This document shows positions 8,686-18,254 of a stretch of DNA of 47,162 nt, piece by piece; the stretch's first letter is position 1; each line of letters begins with the position of its first letter. The DNA comes from Limimaricola variabilis (GTDB taxonomy: Bacteria > Pseudomonadota > Alphaproteobacteria > Rhodobacterales > Rhodobacteraceae). The notes beneath the pieces are model-generated. The model had not been told where the DNA came from. It was given only the letters and a program-made list of their open reading frames with translations, and searched no databases. The stretch covers positions 1 to 47,162 of the forward strand of contig NZ_JACIBX010000020.1 in assembly GCF_014195545.1 (NCBI RefSeq), in the 5' to 3' direction. The position numbers and the translations under genes were made by a program.

Positions 8686-9443
8686 TGCGGCTTGCGGGAC
8701 ACCACGCGCTGGTCACCGGCGGCGGCACCGGGGTGGGACGGGCCATCGCCCGTGCCCTGGCCGCCGAAGGGGCCCGCGTCACGATCACCGGGCGGCGCAA
8801 GGCGCCGCTCGAAGAGACCGCCGGGGGGCAGGCGGAGATGGGATGGATCACGGGGGACGTGACGCGCGCCGGGGAGGTGGTGCGCGTCGTGGAGCAAGCG
8901 ACGCGAGAGCGCGGCCCCGTGACCATCGCCATCGCCAATGCCGGCGCGGCCGAGAGCAAGCCGTTTGCCAAGACCACACCCGAGGATTTCGACGCGATGC
9001 TCGGCGTCAACCTGCACGGCGTGTTCAACCTGTGGCAGGCGGTGCTGCCGGGGATGCGCGAGTCGGGCCGGGGACGGCTCATCGCCATCGCCTCGACCGC
9101 CGGTCTCAAGGGCTATCCCTATGTCTCGGGCTATGTCGCGGCCAAGCACGCGGTGGTCGGGCTGACGCGGTCGCTGGCGCTCGAACTGGCGCGTACACCG
9201 ATCACCGTCAACGCGATCTGCCCCGGTTTCGCAGAGACGCCGATGCTCGAAGAAAGCATCGACAACATCGTCGCCAAGACCGGCCGCTCGCGCGAGGAGG
9301 CCGCCAAGGCGCTGGCCTCGGGCAACCCGCAGGGACGATTCGTGCAGCCCGAAGAGGTCGCCGATGCGGTGCTTTGGCTCGCGGGCGAAGGGGCCAGCGC
9401 GGTGACCGGGCAGGCGATTTCGGTATCCGGGGGCGAGATATGA
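8685..9443 (+). CDS. Short-chain dehydrogenase/reductase
   Basis: A classical SDR of 252 residues with the cofactor motif TGGGTGVG at 11-18 and a catalytic Ser137-Tyr150-Lys154 set. The start ATG overlaps the previous stop (TGATG) and its own stop overlaps the MarR start by 4 bases, so it is tightly embedded in the operon. In a 2-aminobenzoyl-CoA pathway an SDR would oxidise or reduce the ring hydroxyl/keto group of an alicyclic CoA thioester, equivalent to a 3-hydroxyacyl-CoA dehydrogenase step. The substrate is inferred from neighbours only; the family call is firm. Confidence 0.88.
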   Translation: MRLAGHHALVTGGGTGVGRAIARALAAEGARVTITGRRKAPLEETAGGQAEMGWITGDVTRAGEVVRVVEQATRERGPVTIAIANAGAAESKPFAKTTPEDFDAMLGVNLHGVFNLWQAVLPGMRESGRGRLIAIASTAGLKGYPYVSGYVAAKHAVVGLTRSLALELARTPITVNAICPGFAETPMLEESIDNIVAKTGRSREEAAKALASGNPQGRFVQPEEVADAVLWLAGEGASAVTGQAISVSGGEI

Positions 9444-9901
9444 GCGTCGAGGTGCAGGCCAAGGCGGGCAAGACGCGGCTCAGGCTGTGGCTGAAGCTCC
9501 TGAAGACCTCGAACGCGGTCGAGACGGCGCTGCGCGACCGGCTGCGCACCGAGTTCGGCACCACCCTGCCACGTTTCGACGTGATGGCGGCGCTGGATCG
9601 CAGCCCCGAGGGGCTCAAGATGTCCGAGCTGTCGCGGCGGCTGCGGGTGTCGAACGGCAACGTCACCGGCATCGTCGACCGGCTCGAAGCCGAGGGCCAT
9701 GCCGAGCGCCACGCCGTGGCCGGCGACCGGCGCGCCATGGAGGTGCGGCTCACCGGCAAGGGGCGCGGGCATTTCGCCACGCTCGCGGCCGCGCATGAAT
9801 CGTGGGTCAACGAGCTGATGGGCGCGATCACCGAGGCGGAGGCGGTGCGGATCATGGAGGATCTCGACACCGTGGCCCGCGATCTGGAGGAGAAACGATG
9901 A
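9440..9901 (+). CDS. MarR family transcriptional regulator
   Basis: A 153-residue winged-helix regulator of the MarR family. The recognition region reads [20 protein letters not shown], followed by the wing [24 protein letters not shown], with helices at both ends for dimer formation. It is placed inside the operon with 4-base overlaps on both sides, implying autoregulation. MarR proteins in aromatic-acid clusters, such as BadR, commonly release DNA on binding a CoA-thioester intermediate. By analogy this one probably senses anthranilyl-CoA or a ring-reduced product. The palindrome at 6315-6341 over the operon promoter is the most likely binding site. Confidence 0.9.
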   Translation: MSVEVQAKAGKTRLRLWLKLLKTSNAVETALRDRLRTEFGTTLPRFDVMAALDRSPEGLKMSELSRRLRVSNGNVTGIVDRLEAEGHAERHAVAGDRRAMEVRLTGKGRGHFATLAAAHESWVNELMGAITEAEAVRIMEDLDTVARDLEEKR

Positions 9902-10689
9902 GCGCGCATTTCAGGCTGGAGCGCGAGGGCGCGGTCGCCGTGGTCCGGCTTGACCGCCCCGAACGCAAGAACCCCTTCACCTTTCAGAGCTACGCCGAGC
10001 TGCGCGACTGGTTCCGCGACCTGGCAGGGGATGACGAGATCCACGCGGTCGTCATCGCCTCGAATGGGGGCAACTTCAGCTCCGGCGGCGATGTCGAGGA
10101 TATCATCGGCCCGCTCACCGAAATGGACATGAAGGGCTTGTTGGGCTTCACCCGGATGACCGGCGATCTGGTCAAGGCGATGCTGACCTGCGGCAAGCCG
10201 ATCGTCGCCGCGGTGGACGGTGTGGCGGTCGGCGCCGGCGCGATCCTCGCCATGGCCTCGGACATCCGCCTCGCCACGCCCGAGGCCAAGACCGCGTTCC
10301 TGTTCAACCGCGTCGGTCTGGCGGGCTGCGACATGGGCGCCTGCGCCATGCTGCCCCGCATCATCGGGCAGGGGCGCGCGGCCGAGCTGCTCTATACCGG
10401 CCGGGTGATGACCGCGGATGAGGGCGCCGCTTGGGGCTTCTACAACCGCCTCGTCGGCGGGCACGAGCTTGAGGCCGAGGCGCTGAAACTGGCGAGCCGC
10501 ATCGCGGCGGGCCCGCGCTTTGCCAACATGATGACCAAGACCATGCTGCTGCAGGAATGGGACATGGGGCTGGAGCGCGCGATCGAGGCCGAGGCGCAGG
10601 CACAGGCGATCTGCATGCAGACCGAGGATTTCCGCCGCGCCTACCACGCCTTCATGGCGCGCGAAAAACCCGTCTTCGAGGGGGACTGA
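9898..10689 (+). CDS. Crotonase-family enoyl-CoA hydratase/ring hydrolase
   Basis: A 263-residue crotonase-fold protein. The start [11 protein letters not shown] overlaps the MarR stop by 4 bases. Typical elements are the oxyanion-hole region [10 protein letters not shown], the [23 protein letters not shown] helix and a second loop [15 protein letters not shown], where the usual catalytic Glu positions are not clearly kept. In this pathway it could hydrate an alicyclic enoyl-CoA, or hydrolytically open a 2-oxocyclohexane-carbonyl-CoA ring as BadI does. The substrate assignment is inference; family membership is clear. Confidence 0.85.
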   Translation: MSAHFRLEREGAVAVVRLDRPERKNPFTFQSYAELRDWFRDLAGDDEIHAVVIASNGGNFSSGGDVEDIIGPLTEMDMKGLLGFTRMTGDLVKAMLTCGKPIVAAVDGVAVGAGAILAMASDIRLATPEAKTAFLFNRVGLAGCDMGACAMLPRIIGQGRAAELLYTGRVMTADEGAAWGFYNRLVGGHELEAEALKLASRIAAGPRFANMMTKTMLLQEWDMGLERAIEAEAQAQAICMQTEDFRRAYHAFMAREKPVFEGD

Positions 10690-10690
10690 C

Positions 10691-11872
10691 ATGTCGGACA
10701 AGAGCTTCCTCGACTGGCCCTTCTTCGATGAGAGGCACCGCGAACTGAGCGAGGCGCTGGAGCACTGGGCCGGGCGGCGGTTGGGGAATATCGACCATGC
10801 CCACACCGACGCGGCGTGCCGGGAGCTTGTGACGCGGCTGGGGCAGGGCGGCTGGCTGGAACACGCGGCCTCCGAGGACGGCAAGCTCGACGTGCGCAGC
10901 CTGTGCCTGATCCGCGAGACGCTGGCGCGGCATGACGGGCTCGCCGATTTCGCCTTCGCGATGCAGGGGCTGGGTTCGGGCGCGATCTCGCTGTTCGGCA
11001 CGTCGGAGCAGAAGTCCGAATGGCTGCCCAAGGTGCGGTCAGGCGCGGCGATCTCGGCCTTTGCGCTGACCGAGCCGCAATCGGGCTCCGACGTCGCCAA
11101 CCTCGCCATGACGGCGCGGCGTGACGGCGGTGACTGGGTGCTCGACGGCGAGAAGACCTGGATCTCGAATGGCGGCATCGCCGATCTCTACGTGGTCTTC
11201 GCGCGCACCGGCGAAGGGCCGGGCGCCAAGGGGCTGTCGGCCTTCATCGTACCCGCGGAAACGCCGGGGCGGCGCATCGCCGAGCGGCTCGAGACCATCG
11301 CGCCACACCCGCTGGCGCGGCTGGCCTTCGAAGGCGTGAGGCTGCCCGAGAGCGCGATCATCGGCGAACCGGGGCAGGGCTTTCGGATCGCGATGTCGGT
11401 GCTCGACGTGTTCCGCTCCACGGTGGCGGCAGCAGCCCTCGGTTTTGCGCGCCGCGCGATGGATGCGAGCCTCGACCGGGCGGCGTCGCGCGAGTTGTTC
11501 GGCGCGCCGCTGTTCGAGATGCAGATGGTGCAGGGCCACATCGCCGAGATGGCGCTCGACATCGACGCGGCAGCGCTGCTGACCTACCGCGCGGCATGGA
11601 TGAAGGACAGCGGCGCGCCGCGCGTCAGCCGCGAGGCGGCGATGGCCAAGCTGTTCTCCACCGATCAGGCGCAGAAGATCATCGACGCGGCGGTGCAGAT
11701 CCATGGCGGCGACGGGGTGCGTTCGGGCTCGGTGCCCGAGACGCTCTACCGCGAGATCCGCGCGCTCAGGATCTATGAGGGTGCGAGCGACGTGCAGAAG
11801 ATCATCATCGCCCGCGCCGCCATGGCGGCGCATGACAAGGAAGCCGCCGCCATGGCGGCGCACGCAAGCTAG
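10691..11872 (+). CDS. Acyl-CoA dehydrogenase
   Basis: A 393-residue FAD-dependent acyl-CoA dehydrogenase starting one base after the preceding stop. It shows the flavin/substrate motif [13 protein letters not shown], the WISNGG segment, and near the C-terminus YEGASDVQK, whose Glu363 occupies the catalytic-base position of short/medium-chain enzymes. It probably introduces a double bond into a partly reduced ring or ring-opened CoA thioester of the anthranilate pathway and hands electrons to ETF. It lies between the crotonase and the CoA ligase, which supports the pathway role. The exact substrate is unknown. Confidence 0.88.
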   Translation: MSDKSFLDWPFFDERHRELSEALEHWAGRRLGNIDHAHTDAACRELVTRLGQGGWLEHAASEDGKLDVRSLCLIRETLARHDGLADFAFAMQGLGSGAISLFGTSEQKSEWLPKVRSGAAISAFALTEPQSGSDVANLAMTARRDGGDWVLDGEKTWISNGGIADLYVVFARTGEGPGAKGLSAFIVPAETPGRRIAERLETIAPHPLARLAFEGVRLPESAIIGEPGQGFRIAMSVLDVFRSTVAAAALGFARRAMDASLDRAASRELFGAPLFEMQMVQGHIAEMALDIDAAALLTYRAAWMKDSGAPRVSREAAMAKLFSTDQAQKIIDAAVQIHGGDGVRSGSVPETLYREIRALRIYEGASDVQKIIIARAAMAAHDKEAAAMAAHAS

Positions 11873-11936
11873 GGCAGGGCCGCGCCGCCCGGGGAAGGGG
11901 AGAGCCCCGGCAGCGCGGATCAGGGAGGAGAGGAAG

Positions 11937-13559
11937 ATGCTGGGACCGACCGCGCATGAGGACAGCTTCTCGCGCGACAACCTGCCGCCGATGGATCAGT
12001 GGCCGGAGCTTCTGCTCGACGGCTTTGACTACCCCGAGCGGCTCAACGCCGGGGTCGAGCTGTGCGACCGGCTGGTTGAAAAGGGCTTTGGGGACCACAC
12101 CGCGCTGATCGGCAATGGCCGCCGCCGCAGCTACAAGGAGCTGATGGACTGGACCAACCGCATCGCGCGGGTGCTGGTCGAGGATTACGGCGTGAAGCCC
12201 GGCAATCGGGTACTGATCCGCTCGGCCAACAACCCGGCGATGGTCGCCTGCTGGCTGGCCGCGACCAAGGTGGGGGCGGTGGTGGTCAACACCATGCCGA
12301 TGCTGCGTGCGGGCGAGCTGTGCAAGATCGTCGACAAGGCCGAAGTCAGCCTGGCGCTCTGCGACACCCGGCTGATGGACGAGATGGTGGCATGCGCCAA
12401 GCAGAGCCTGCATCTTCAGAAGGTGGTGGGCTTCGACGGCACCGCCAATCACGACGCCGAGCTCGACCGCGCGGCGCTCGACAAGCCGGTCACGTTTCAG
12501 GCGGTGGAGACGGGGCGCGACGACGTGGCGCTCCTGGGTTTCACCTCCGGTTCGACCGGCGTGCCCAAGGCGACGATGCATTTCCACCGTGACCTGCTGA
12601 TCATCGCGGACGGCTATGCCAAGGAGGTTCTCGGCGTCACGCCGGATGACGTTTTCGTCGGCTCGCCGCCCTTGGCCTTCACCTTCGGACTGGGCGGGCT
12701 CGCGGTGTTTCCGCTGCGCTTCGGCGCGGCCGCGACGCTCCTCGAGACGGCCTCGCCGGCCAACATGATCGAGATCATCGAGAAGTACCGCGCCACGATC
12801 TGCTTCACCGCGCCCACCGCCTACCGCGCCATGCTGCGGGCGATGGAGGAAGGGGCGGATCTGTCGAGCCTGCGCTGCGCCGTCTCGGCCGGCGAGACGT
12901 TGCCCGCGCCGGTCTATCACGAGTGGATGGACAAGACCGGCAAGCCGATGCTCGACGGGATCGGCGCGACCGAGCTTCTGCACATCTTCATCACCAACCG
13001 GCTCGACGACAGCCATCCGGGCTGCACCGGGCGCCCCGTCACCGGCTATGTCGCCAAGGTGGTCGATGACGAGATGAACGAGGTGCCGCGCGGCACGGTC
13101 GGCCAGCTCGCGGTCAAGGGGCCCACGGGCTGCCGCTACCTCGCCGACGAGCGCCAGCGCGAATATGTCCGCGACGGCTGGAACCTCACCGGCGACGCCT
13201 TCACCCAGGACGAGGAGGGGCGTTTCCACTTCGCCGCGCGTTCCGACGACATCATCCTCTCGGCGGGTTACAACATCGCGGCGCCCGAGGTGGAGGCGGC
13301 GCTGCTGTCGCATGACGCGGTCGTCGAATGCGCGGTGGTGGCTCATCCCGATCCCGAGCGCGGGCAGGTGGTTCAGGCGCATGTCGTGCTGGCCGAGGGG
13401 CAGGAGCCCTACGAGGCGATGGTCAAGCTGCTGCAGGATCACGTGAAGGCGCAGATCGCGCCCTACAAGTATCCGCGCTCCATCGTCTTCCGCGGCGCGT
13501 TGCCCAAGACGGAGAGCGGCAAGATCCAGAGGTTCCGGCTGCGCGAGGGATCGAAGTGA
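11937..13559 (+). CDS. abmG: 2-Aminobenzoate-CoA ligase (benzoate-CoA ligase family)
   Basis: A 540-residue class I adenylate-forming enzyme. The start [18 protein letters not shown] at 11937 has GGGAGGAGAGG just upstream; in-frame starts further up overlap the dehydrogenase gene. The N-terminal block and the [12 protein letters not shown] phosphate loop (about residues 202-213) match the benzoate/2-aminobenzoate-CoA ligase branch. Later come [11 protein letters not shown] and the C-terminal [11 protein letters not shown] with the conserved lysine. It would convert anthranilate, ATP and CoA to anthranilyl-CoA, the substrate of the fused monooxygenase in this operon. Other aryl acids are possible. 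Its stop overlaps the GTG of kynA (GTGA). Confidence 0.85.
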   Translation: MLGPTAHEDSFSRDNLPPMDQWPELLLDGFDYPERLNAGVELCDRLVEKGFGDHTALIGNGRRRSYKELMDWTNRIARVLVEDYGVKPGNRVLIRSANNPAMVACWLAATKVGAVVVNTMPMLRAGELCKIVDKAEVSLALCDTRLMDEMVACAKQSLHLQKVVGFDGTANHDAELDRAALDKPVTFQAVETGRDDVALLGFTSGSTGVPKATMHFHRDLLIIADGYAKEVLGVTPDDVFVGSPPLAFTFGLGGLAVFPLRFGAAATLLETASPANMIEIIEKYRATICFTAPTAYRAMLRAMEEGADLSSLRCAVSAGETLPAPVYHEWMDKTGKPMLDGIGATELLHIFITNRLDDSHPGCTGRPVTGYVAKVVDDEMNEVPRGTVGQLAVKGPTGCRYLADERQREYVRDGWNLTGDAFTQDEEGRFHFAARSDDIILSAGYNIAAPEVEAALLSHDAVVECAVVAHPDPERGQVVQAHVVLAEGQEPYEAMVKLLQDHVKAQIAPYKYPRSIVFRGALPKTESGKIQRFRLREGSK

Positions 13560-14347
13560 CCGACGATCCCGTCATGCGGTTCGAGGGCAAGATGTCCTAC
13601 ACGGACTATCTCGGCCTCGACGCAGTGCTCACCGCGCAGCATCCGCGCACTCAAGAGCATGACGAGATGCTGTTCATCGTGCAGCATCAGGTGACCGAGC
13701 TGTGGATGCGCCTCGCGCTGCACGAGCTGGACGCGGCCCGCACCGCCATCGCCGAGGACCGGCTGCGCCCAGCCTTCAAGATGCTGACCCGCGTGGCCCG
13801 GATTTTCGAGCAGATGAACGCCGCATGGGACGTGCTCAGGACCATGACGCCCAGCGAGTACACCCGCTACCGCGACGCGCTGGGGCAGTCCTCGGGCTTT
13901 CAATCCTGGCAATACCGGCTGATCGAGTTCACGGTGGGCAACCGCAACGAGAAGATGATCGGCCCGCACGAGCATCGCCCCGACATCGTGGAGCGGCTGC
14001 GCGCCGAGCTGGCGCGGCCGAGCCTCTACGACACCGCCATCGGTTGCCTCGCCCGCGCCGGCTTCGACGTGCCGGAGCAGGCCGCTCATCCCGACGAGCG
14101 GGTGATGGCGGCCTGGACCGAGGTCTACCGCGATCCTGAGACGCATTGGCCGCTCTACGAGCTGGCCGAGAAGCTGGTGGATTTCGAGGACTACTTCCGC
14201 CGCTGGCGCTTCAACCACGTCACCACCGTGGAGCGGGTCATCGGCTTCAAGCGCGGCACGGGGGGCACGGGCGGCGTGAGCTACCTCAAGCGAATGCTCG
14301 AAATCGAACTCTTTCCAGAGCTTTGGCACTTGCGTACCAATCTATGA
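13556..14347 (+). CDS. kynA: Tryptophan 2,3-dioxygenase
   Basis: Haem enzyme that opens the indole ring of L-tryptophan to N-formylkynurenine, 263 residues from GTG 13556. That start is chosen because it overlaps the ligase stop as GTGA and has GAGGGA five bases before it; ATG 13574 would give 257 residues. Family features are YTDYLGLD near the start, [14 protein letters not shown], the haem-ligand region [12 protein letters not shown] and the substrate loop GTGGTGG near the C-terminus. Its place beside anthranilate activation suggests tryptophan feeds the operon through kynurenine. Kynurenine formamidase and kynureninase are not in this window, so the link needs genes elsewhere. Confidence 0.93.
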   Translation: MTDDPVMRFEGKMSYTDYLGLDAVLTAQHPRTQEHDEMLFIVQHQVTELWMRLALHELDAARTAIAEDRLRPAFKMLTRVARIFEQMNAAWDVLRTMTPSEYTRYRDALGQSSGFQSWQYRLIEFTVGNRNEKMIGPHEHRPDIVERLRAELARPSLYDTAIGCLARAGFDVPEQAAHPDERVMAAWTEVYRDPETHWPLYELAEKLVDFEDYFRRWRFNHVTTVERVIGFKRGTGGTGGVSYLKRMLEIELFPELWHLRTNL

Positions 14348-14382
14348 CCGGCAGCAAGACCGGCATTCACAGGGAGACGAGA

Positions 14383-15519
14383 ATGACCAGATACCTGACG
14401 ACGACCGCCTTGGCGCTGTCGATGATCGGCGGCGCGGCGATGGCCGAACCGGTCAAGGTCGGCATGATCACCACGCTCTCGGGCGGTGGCGCCAGCCTCG
14501 GCATCGACACCCGCGACGGCTTCATGCTCGCGGTCGAGGAGGCGGGCAACCCGGAGCTGGAGGTCGTCATCGAGGACGACCAGCAAAAGCCCGAGATCGC
14601 GGTGCAGCTGTCCGACAAGATGATCCAGTCCGAGGATGTCGACGTGCTGACCGGCATCGTCTGGTCGAACCTCGCCATGGCGGTGGTGCCCGGCGCCACG
14701 CGGCAGGGCAAGTTCTACCTGTCGACCAACGCCGCGCCGTCGCAACTCGCCGGCAAGGGCTGCCATGAGAACTACTTCTCGGTGAGCTACCAGAACGACA
14801 ACCTGCACGAGGCGGCCGGCGCCTACGCCACCAACGAAGGCTTCGGGACCATGTTCATCATGGCGCCGAACTACCCGGCCGGTCAGGACAGCCTGGCGGG
14901 CTTCAAGCGCTTCTACGAGGGCGAGGTCGCGAGCGAGGTCTACACCCAGCTCGGCCAGACCGACTACGCCGCCGAGATCGCACAGATCCGCGACAGCGGC
15001 GCCGACGGGCTGTTCTTCTTCCTGCCGGGCGGCATGGGGATCTCCTTCATGAAGCAATGGGCCGAGGCGGGCATCGACATGCCGGTCGTGGGTCCGGCCT
15101 TCTCCTTCAGCCAAGACATCCTGCCCGCCATCGGCGACGCGGCGATCGGGGTGAAGAACACCGCCCAGTGGTCGAAGGACATCGACAACGAGGCAAACGC
15201 GCATTTCGTCGAGGCCTTTGAGGCGAAGTACGACCGTCTGCCGTCGCTCTACGCGGCGCAGGGCTACGACACGGCGCGGCTGTTGCTCGCGGCGATGGAC
15301 AAGGCCGACATCTCGGATGCCGACGCCTTCCGCGAGGCGCTGCGCGCCGCCGAGTTCGACAGCGTGCGTGGCAAGTTCTCCTTCGGGCCGAACCAGCACC
15401 CGGTGCAGGACATCTATGTCCGCGAGGTGGTCTCCGAGGACGGCACGCTCACCAACAAGATCGTCGCGACGGCGATGGAAGACCGCGGCGACGCCTACGC
15501 CGAAGAGTGCAAGATGTGA
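14383..15519 (+). CDS. livK: LIV-type ABC transporter substrate-binding protein
   Basis: Periplasmic binding protein of the branched-chain amino acid (HAAT) family, 378 residues. A Sec signal peptide covers about residues 1-22 (TRYLTTTALALSMIGGAAMA), followed by EPVKVGMITTLSGGG, the typical first strand. The chosen ATG at 14383 follows an AGGGAGACGAGA ribosome site. It lies 35 bases after kynA and before two permease and two ATPase genes. In aromatic-degradation operons such systems usually import the aromatic acid itself, so tryptophan, kynurenine or anthranilate are candidate ligands. A GC hairpin after its stop separates it from the permease genes. Confidence 0.9.
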   Translation: MTRYLTTTALALSMIGGAAMAEPVKVGMITTLSGGGASLGIDTRDGFMLAVEEAGNPELEVVIEDDQQKPEIAVQLSDKMIQSEDVDVLTGIVWSNLAMAVVPGATRQGKFYLSTNAAPSQLAGKGCHENYFSVSYQNDNLHEAAGAYATNEGFGTMFIMAPNYPAGQDSLAGFKRFYEGEVASEVYTQLGQTDYAAEIAQIRDSGADGLFFFLPGGMGISFMKQWAEAGIDMPVVGPAFSFSQDILPAIGDAAIGVKNTAQWSKDIDNEANAHFVEAFEAKYDRLPSLYAAQGYDTARLLLAAMDKADISDADAFREALRAAEFDSVRGKFSFGPNQHPVQDIYVREVVSEDGTLTNKIVATAMEDRGDAYAEECKM

Positions 15520-15525
15520 TCCGCG

Positions 15526-15549
15526 GCGGCGGGCGTTCGCGCCCGCCGC
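15526..15549 (+). other. Intercistronic hairpin between livK and livH
   Basis: GCGGCGGGCG (15526-15535) and CGCCCGCCGC (15540-15549) pair perfectly around a TTCG tetraloop. The hairpin starts 7 bases after the livK stop. It could stabilise the upstream mRNA or partly end transcription, giving more binding protein than permease. The same arrangement occurs after xylF and dctP. Confidence 0.6.
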
Positions 15550-15572
15550 ACCCCTGTTGAGAGGCCCGTCCC

Positions 15573-16493
15573 ATGTCGATGATCCTGCTGATCGAACAGC
15601 TGCTGAACGGCATCCAATCCGGTCTGATGCTGTTCCTGATGGCCGCCGGGCTGACGCTGGTCTTCGGCGTGATGGGGCTGATCAACCTCGCGCATGGCTC
15701 GCTCTACATGGTCGGCGCCTTTGCCTGCGCGGGCGTGGCCGCGGCCACCGGATCGTTCTGGCTCGGTCTCGCCGCCTCAATCGCGGCGGCAGCGGCGGCG
15801 GGTGCGATCGTCGAGGTGGCGGTGATCCGCAGGCTCTATGCGCGTGACCATCTCGACCAGGTGCTCGCGACCTTCGCGCTGATCCTGATCTTCTCGGAAG
15901 GCACGCGCTGGCTCTACGGGTCCTTTCCGCTTTATCTCAACGTGCCGGCCGCGCTTTCGGGCAGCGTGACCCTGCCGGGCGGCATCCAGTATTCGCTGTT
16001 CCGCCTTGCCATCATCGGCGCGGGGCTCGCGGTCGCGGTGGGGCTGTTCCTATTGATCGGCAAGACCCGGATCGGCGTGCAGGTCCGCGCCGGCGAGGCG
16101 GATCGCGAGATGATCGCCGGGCTCGGCGTCGATATCGGCCGTCTCTACACCCTCGTCTTCGCGCTGGGCGCGGCGCTGGCCGGGCTGGCCGGGGCGCTGG
16201 TCGGCACGATCCAGTCGGTGCAGGTCGGCATGGGCGAGCCGGTGCTGATCCTCGCCTTCGTTGTGATCGTCATCGGCGGCATCGGCTCGATCAAGGGCGC
16301 GCTGATCGGCGCGCTGCTGGTCGGTCTCACCGACACGATGGGGCGGGTGCTGCTGCCGCCGCTGTTCAGCCTGTTCATGGAGACCTCGGCCGCCACGTCG
16401 ATCGGCGCGGCGCTGGCCTCGATGGCGATCTACATCCTGATGGCGCTGGTGCTGGTCGTCCGGCCCGGTGGCCTGTTCGGAGCGCGGGCATGA
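15573..16493 (+). CDS. livH: LIV-type ABC transporter permease
   Basis: Inner-membrane permease of 306 residues with about eight hydrophobic segments, beginning LLIEQLLNGIQSGLMLFLMAAGLTLVFGVMG as expected for LivH. The family motif INLAHGSLYMVGA is present at about residues 32-45. The stop overlaps the livM start by 4 bases. It forms the translocation path together with LivM for the ligand bound by the protein encoded at 14383. Confidence 0.92.
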   Translation: MSMILLIEQLLNGIQSGLMLFLMAAGLTLVFGVMGLINLAHGSLYMVGAFACAGVAAATGSFWLGLAASIAAAAAAGAIVEVAVIRRLYARDHLDQVLATFALILIFSEGTRWLYGSFPLYLNVPAALSGSVTLPGGIQYSLFRLAIIGAGLAVAVGLFLLIGKTRIGVQVRAGEADREMIAGLGVDIGRLYTLVFALGAALAGLAGALVGTIQSVQVGMGEPVLILAFVVIVIGGIGSIKGALIGALLVGLTDTMGRVLLPPLFSLFMETSAATSIGAALASMAIYILMALVLVVRPGGLFGARA

Positions 16494-17512
16494 GCGCGGC
16501 CGAGATCCCGGCGCCGCGGGCGCGGCGCGCGGCGCCTTCGCGCGAGACGCTGGTCAATGCGGGGCTCGGGCTGGCGCTGCTGGTCTTCGGGCTTGGCGCC
16601 TGGCTGCTCGACGAGCCCTTCCTGATCACGCTTGCCACCAAGGTGGCGATCCTCGCCATCGCCGGGGCCGGGCTGAACCTCGTGCTGGGCTATGGCGGGC
16701 TCGTCTCCTTCGGCCACGCCGCCTATTTCGGGATCGGCGGCTACACGTCGGGCATCCTCGCGCATCACGCGCTGAACTACACGCCGATGTTCGAATGGCC
16801 CTTCCTGTTCGAGGGCTCCACCTCGATGCCGTTGATCTGGCTGTTCGCGATGGTCCTCGGCGGGCTGGCCGCGCTGGCGATCGGCGCGCTGTCGCTCCGG
16901 ACCACGGGCGTCTATTTCATCATGATCACGCTCGCCTTCGGGCAGATGATCTTCTACTTCGCGATCTCCTGGCCGGCCTATGGCGGCGAGGACGGGCTGC
17001 CGATCTATGTGCGCAATGGCTTCCCGGGGCTAAACACGCTCGACCCGATCCAGTTCTTCGCACTGGCTGTGGCAGTGCTGTTCGCGGTTCTGGGGCTGAT
17101 CTCCATGCTGGCGCATTCGCGGTTCGGCCTCGCGCTTCAGGCGGCGCGGCAGAACCGGCAGCGGCTGATGGCGGTCGGCATCCGGCCCGGCGGCGTGCTG
17201 CTGGTGGCCTTCGTTATCTCCGGCGCGATTACCGCGCTGGCAGGCGCGCTCTACGCCGATCTCAACCGTTTCGTCAGCCCCTCGATGTTGTCGTGGCACC
17301 TGTCGGGCGAACTGCTGGTGTTCCTGATCCTCGGCGGCACCGGACGGCTCTTCGCACCGTTGGCCGGGGCGGGGCTCTACATCACGCTCGAGCACGTGCT
17401 GGGCGGGGTGAGCGACTACTGGCAGTTCTACTTCGGCCTGCTGCTGCTGGGGGTCGTGCTCTTCGCACGCGGCGGGGTGATCGGCTTCCTGACGGGAGGG
17501 CGTCATGGCTGA
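16490..17512 (+). CDS. livM: LIV-type ABC transporter permease
   Basis: Second membrane subunit, 340 residues, with a short polar N-terminus and about eight to nine hydrophobic segments. The stretch NLVLGYGGLVSFGHAAYFGIGGY is the characteristic LivM motif, and TTGVYFIMITLAFGQM is also conserved. It overlaps livH by 4 bases and livG by 8 bases, so the three are probably translated together. It pairs with LivH in the membrane. Confidence 0.92.
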   Translation: MSAAEIPAPRARRAAPSRETLVNAGLGLALLVFGLGAWLLDEPFLITLATKVAILAIAGAGLNLVLGYGGLVSFGHAAYFGIGGYTSGILAHHALNYTPMFEWPFLFEGSTSMPLIWLFAMVLGGLAALAIGALSLRTTGVYFIMITLAFGQMIFYFAISWPAYGGEDGLPIYVRNGFPGLNTLDPIQFFALAVAVLFAVLGLISMLAHSRFGLALQAARQNRQRLMAVGIRPGGVLLVAFVISGAITALAGALYADLNRFVSPSMLSWHLSGELLVFLILGGTGRLFAPLAGAGLYITLEHVLGGVSDYWQFYFGLLLLGVVLFARGGVIGFLTGGRHG

Positions 17513-18254
17513 GCCAATCCTAGAGATCACCGGACTACGGAAATCCTTCGGCGCGCTGAAGGCGACCGACGACGTGTCGCTCGATCTACGGCCGGGGGAG
17601 ATCCACGGGCTGATCGGGCCGAACGGCGCGGGCAAGTCGACCCTGATCAAGCAGATCGCGGGCGAGATCACGCCCGACGCGGGCGAAGTGCGGCTCAGGG
17701 GCCGGTCGCTCTCTGGTATCGATGCGGCCGGGCGGGCGCGGCTGGGCATGGCGCGCAGCTTTCAGGTGTCCTCCGTGGCGCCGGAGTTCACGGTGCTGCA
17801 GAACGTCGTTCTGTCGGCGCAGGGCGCCTCGGGGGCGACCTTCCGTTTCTTCCGGCCGGTGATGCGCGACGCGGGCCTGCTGGCCACGGCGCATGATTGC
17901 ATCACACGGGCAGGGCTGTCGGGGCGCGAGACGGTGCCCGCGGCGGAGTTGGCCCATGGCGAGCGGCGCAAGCTCGAGATCGCGATGGCGCTGGCTCTGA
18001 AACCGGCGCTGTTCCTGCTCGACGAGCCGATGGCAGGGATGGGCACCGAAGGGGCGCGGGCCTTGGGCGATCTGCTCGACGGGCTGCGCCACCGGGCGCC
18101 GATCCTGCTGGTGGAGCACGACATGGACGCGGTGTTCCGGCTGTCGGACAGGGTTTCGGTGCTGGTCTATGGCCGCATCATCGCCACCGGCTCGCCGGAG
18201 GAGATCCGGGCCGACGCCGAGGTGCAGCGGGTCTATCTGGGGGAGGAGGCATGA
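17505..18254 (+). CDS. livG: LIV-type ABC transporter ATP-binding protein
   Basis: Cytoplasmic ATPase of 249 residues. Walker A GPNGAGKST is near residues 40-48, a degenerate signature region AELAHGERRKLEIAMAL precedes Walker B LFLLDEPMAG, and a switch His follows in LVEHDMDAVF. The signature starts AHG rather than LSG, which is common in LivG proteins. Overlaps on both sides (8 and 4 bases) place it firmly in the transporter operon. Confidence 0.92.
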   Translation: MAEPILEITGLRKSFGALKATDDVSLDLRPGEIHGLIGPNGAGKSTLIKQIAGEITPDAGEVRLRGRSLSGIDAAGRARLGMARSFQVSSVAPEFTVLQNVVLSAQGASGATFRFFRPVMRDAGLLATAHDCITRAGLSGRETVPAAELAHGERRKLEIAMALALKPALFLLDEPMAGMGTEGARALGDLLDGLRHRAPILLVEHDMDAVFRLSDRVSVLVYGRIIATGSPEEIRADAEVQRVYLGEEA

